A stretch of 7,286 nt of DNA, from contig NZ_CALIIB010000018.1 of assembly GCF_938020365.1 (NCBI RefSeq), forward strand, positions 1-7,286, written 5' to 3'. The notes beneath the pieces were generated by a model, which was not told the origin of the DNA, did no database searches, and worked only from the letters and a program-made list of their open reading frames with translations. Position numbers and translations under genes: made by a program. Shown piece by piece: positions 6,692-7,286 of this stretch. This DNA is from an uncultured Streptococcus sp. (GTDB taxonomy: Bacteria > Bacillota > Bacilli > Lactobacillales > Streptococcaceae). Position 1 is the stretch's first letter; each line of letters opens with the position of its first letter.

Positions 6692-7286
6692 TCATCCAAG
6701 CCCCAAATCCAACTCAAAGAGGCCGTACTCATGCTTGTCCCCTTGCAATTCTGCTGCATAGTGGCGCGTGACGGTATTTTGGTGAATCAGGGCGCCAATA
6801 GCCGAGGCTTGCCGTTTCTGCGCTTCTTTAAAAATCGGATAGGCCAAGGCAGAGCCTAACCCCAAAAATTCTTCATCCACTCCCAGATACATAATCGTGT
6901 AACGTTTGGCAAAGCGCTTGGTCCAAAAAAGCTTGGCTAGGTTAAAAGGAGTCAGCCTTTGATAAACCAGAGAGCCATAGTCTGGCATGGCAATCAGAAA
7001 ACCTGCTAACTTGCCCTCCTTATAGGCCAGCTTAACCATAGAAAAATCAAGAATATACCGGTATTTCTGAAAAATCTGACTGAACTGCTGATTGGAAATC
7101 GAACGATAAATCGGAAAATCTTGATAAAGGCGATTGAGGAGCTCAAAAACCTGCAGCGAAGCTTGTTCCCAGTCCTGCTTCTTTGGAGAGCAAATAGTGA
7201 AACCTGCTTTTTCAAAAGACTCAAAGCGATAAGCCAGCTTATCCTGATGAGTTTGATTGCTGACCTTGGGATAAAAATTGGACAGA
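6692..7286 (-). CDS. GNAT-like acetyltransferase, N-terminal part cut by window edge
   Basis: The C-terminal 197 residues are visible, ending at the TGA at 6692-6694. The frame is open to the right edge and its start is outside; an ATG at 7037-7039 is internal, since good coding sequence continues beyond it (NFYPKVSNQTHQDKLAYRF; FELLNRLYQDFPIYRSI). The GNAT signs are a beta-strand pair with KEGKLAGFLIAMPD (visible residues 89-102), the segment IMYLGVDEEFLGLGSALAYP (131-150), which fits motif A for acetyl-CoA binding, and a C-terminal HQNTVTRHYAAELQGDKHEYGLFE (168-191) like the usual conserved Asn and final strand. The Q/R that normally opens the CoA loop (Q/RxxGxG/A) is a leucine here (L141). 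GNAT enzymes transfer an acetyl group from acetyl-CoA to an amine; the substrate cannot be told. It is followed by its own terminator. Confidence 0.65.
   Translation of the reverse strand, partial: LSNFYPKVSNQTHQDKLAYRFESFEKAGFTICSPKKQDWEQASLQVFELLNRLYQDFPIYRSISNQQFSQIFQKYRYILDFSMVKLAYKEGKLAGFLIAMPDYGSLVYQRLTPFNLAKLFWTKRFAKRYTIMYLGVDEEFLGLGSALAYPIFKEAQKRQASAIGALIHQNTVTRHYAAELQGDKHEYGLFELDLGLG

Noticed and set aside
6571..6771. 66-codon plus-strand open frame across the intergenic region
   Set aside because: It spans the protease promoter and the terminator and runs antisense into the acetyltransferase-like gene. It has no recognisable protein features.

Overview
The window looks like chromosomal DNA of an oral Streptococcus, probably of the mitis/sanguinis type. 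This rests on the protein families seen: a YSIRK-type secretion signal, an N-terminal LPxTG sorting motif followed by two membrane segments, G5 and FIVAR domains, and an M26-type (IgA1 protease/Zmp) N-terminal region. The species is an inference. Everything recognised is on the minus strand, so transcription runs from high to low coordinates.

Positions 1-6511 are one uninterrupted reading frame of 2170 codons. It starts at 6511 and runs off the left edge without a stop. It encodes a giant cell-surface zinc metalloprotease of family M26. From the N terminus it contains: YSIRK signal peptide; a conserved lead-in; LPKTG; two membrane segments; an acidic/charged spacer; one divergent G5 domain; a stalk of 18 full copies plus one diverging copy of an 18-residue Pro/Glu/His repeat; five nearly identical G5 domains on an exact 288-bp period; two FIVAR-like helical modules; a beta domain; a GLUG-rich beta-helix region; and the start of the catalytic half. 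The HExxH zinc site is not in the window and must lie to the left of position 1.

Positions 6512-6691 are a 180-bp intergenic region. It holds a sigma-A-type promoter (-35 TTGCAA, 17-bp spacer, -10 TAAAAT) and a ribosome binding site for the protease, and an intrinsic terminator for the gene upstream. The protease is therefore probably its own transcription unit.

Positions 6692-7286 hold the C-terminal 197 residues of a GNAT-like acetyltransferase, cut by the right edge. Nothing links it functionally to the protease.

The most notable content is the repeat architecture. The linker between consecutive G5 domains has the same length and pattern as the 18-residue stalk repeat, so the stalk looks like an amplified inter-G5 linker. 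Lysine-marked units within the stalk recur every third unit (162 bp), a sign of block duplication. I saw no CRISPR array, tRNA, rRNA, insertion sequence or phage gene.
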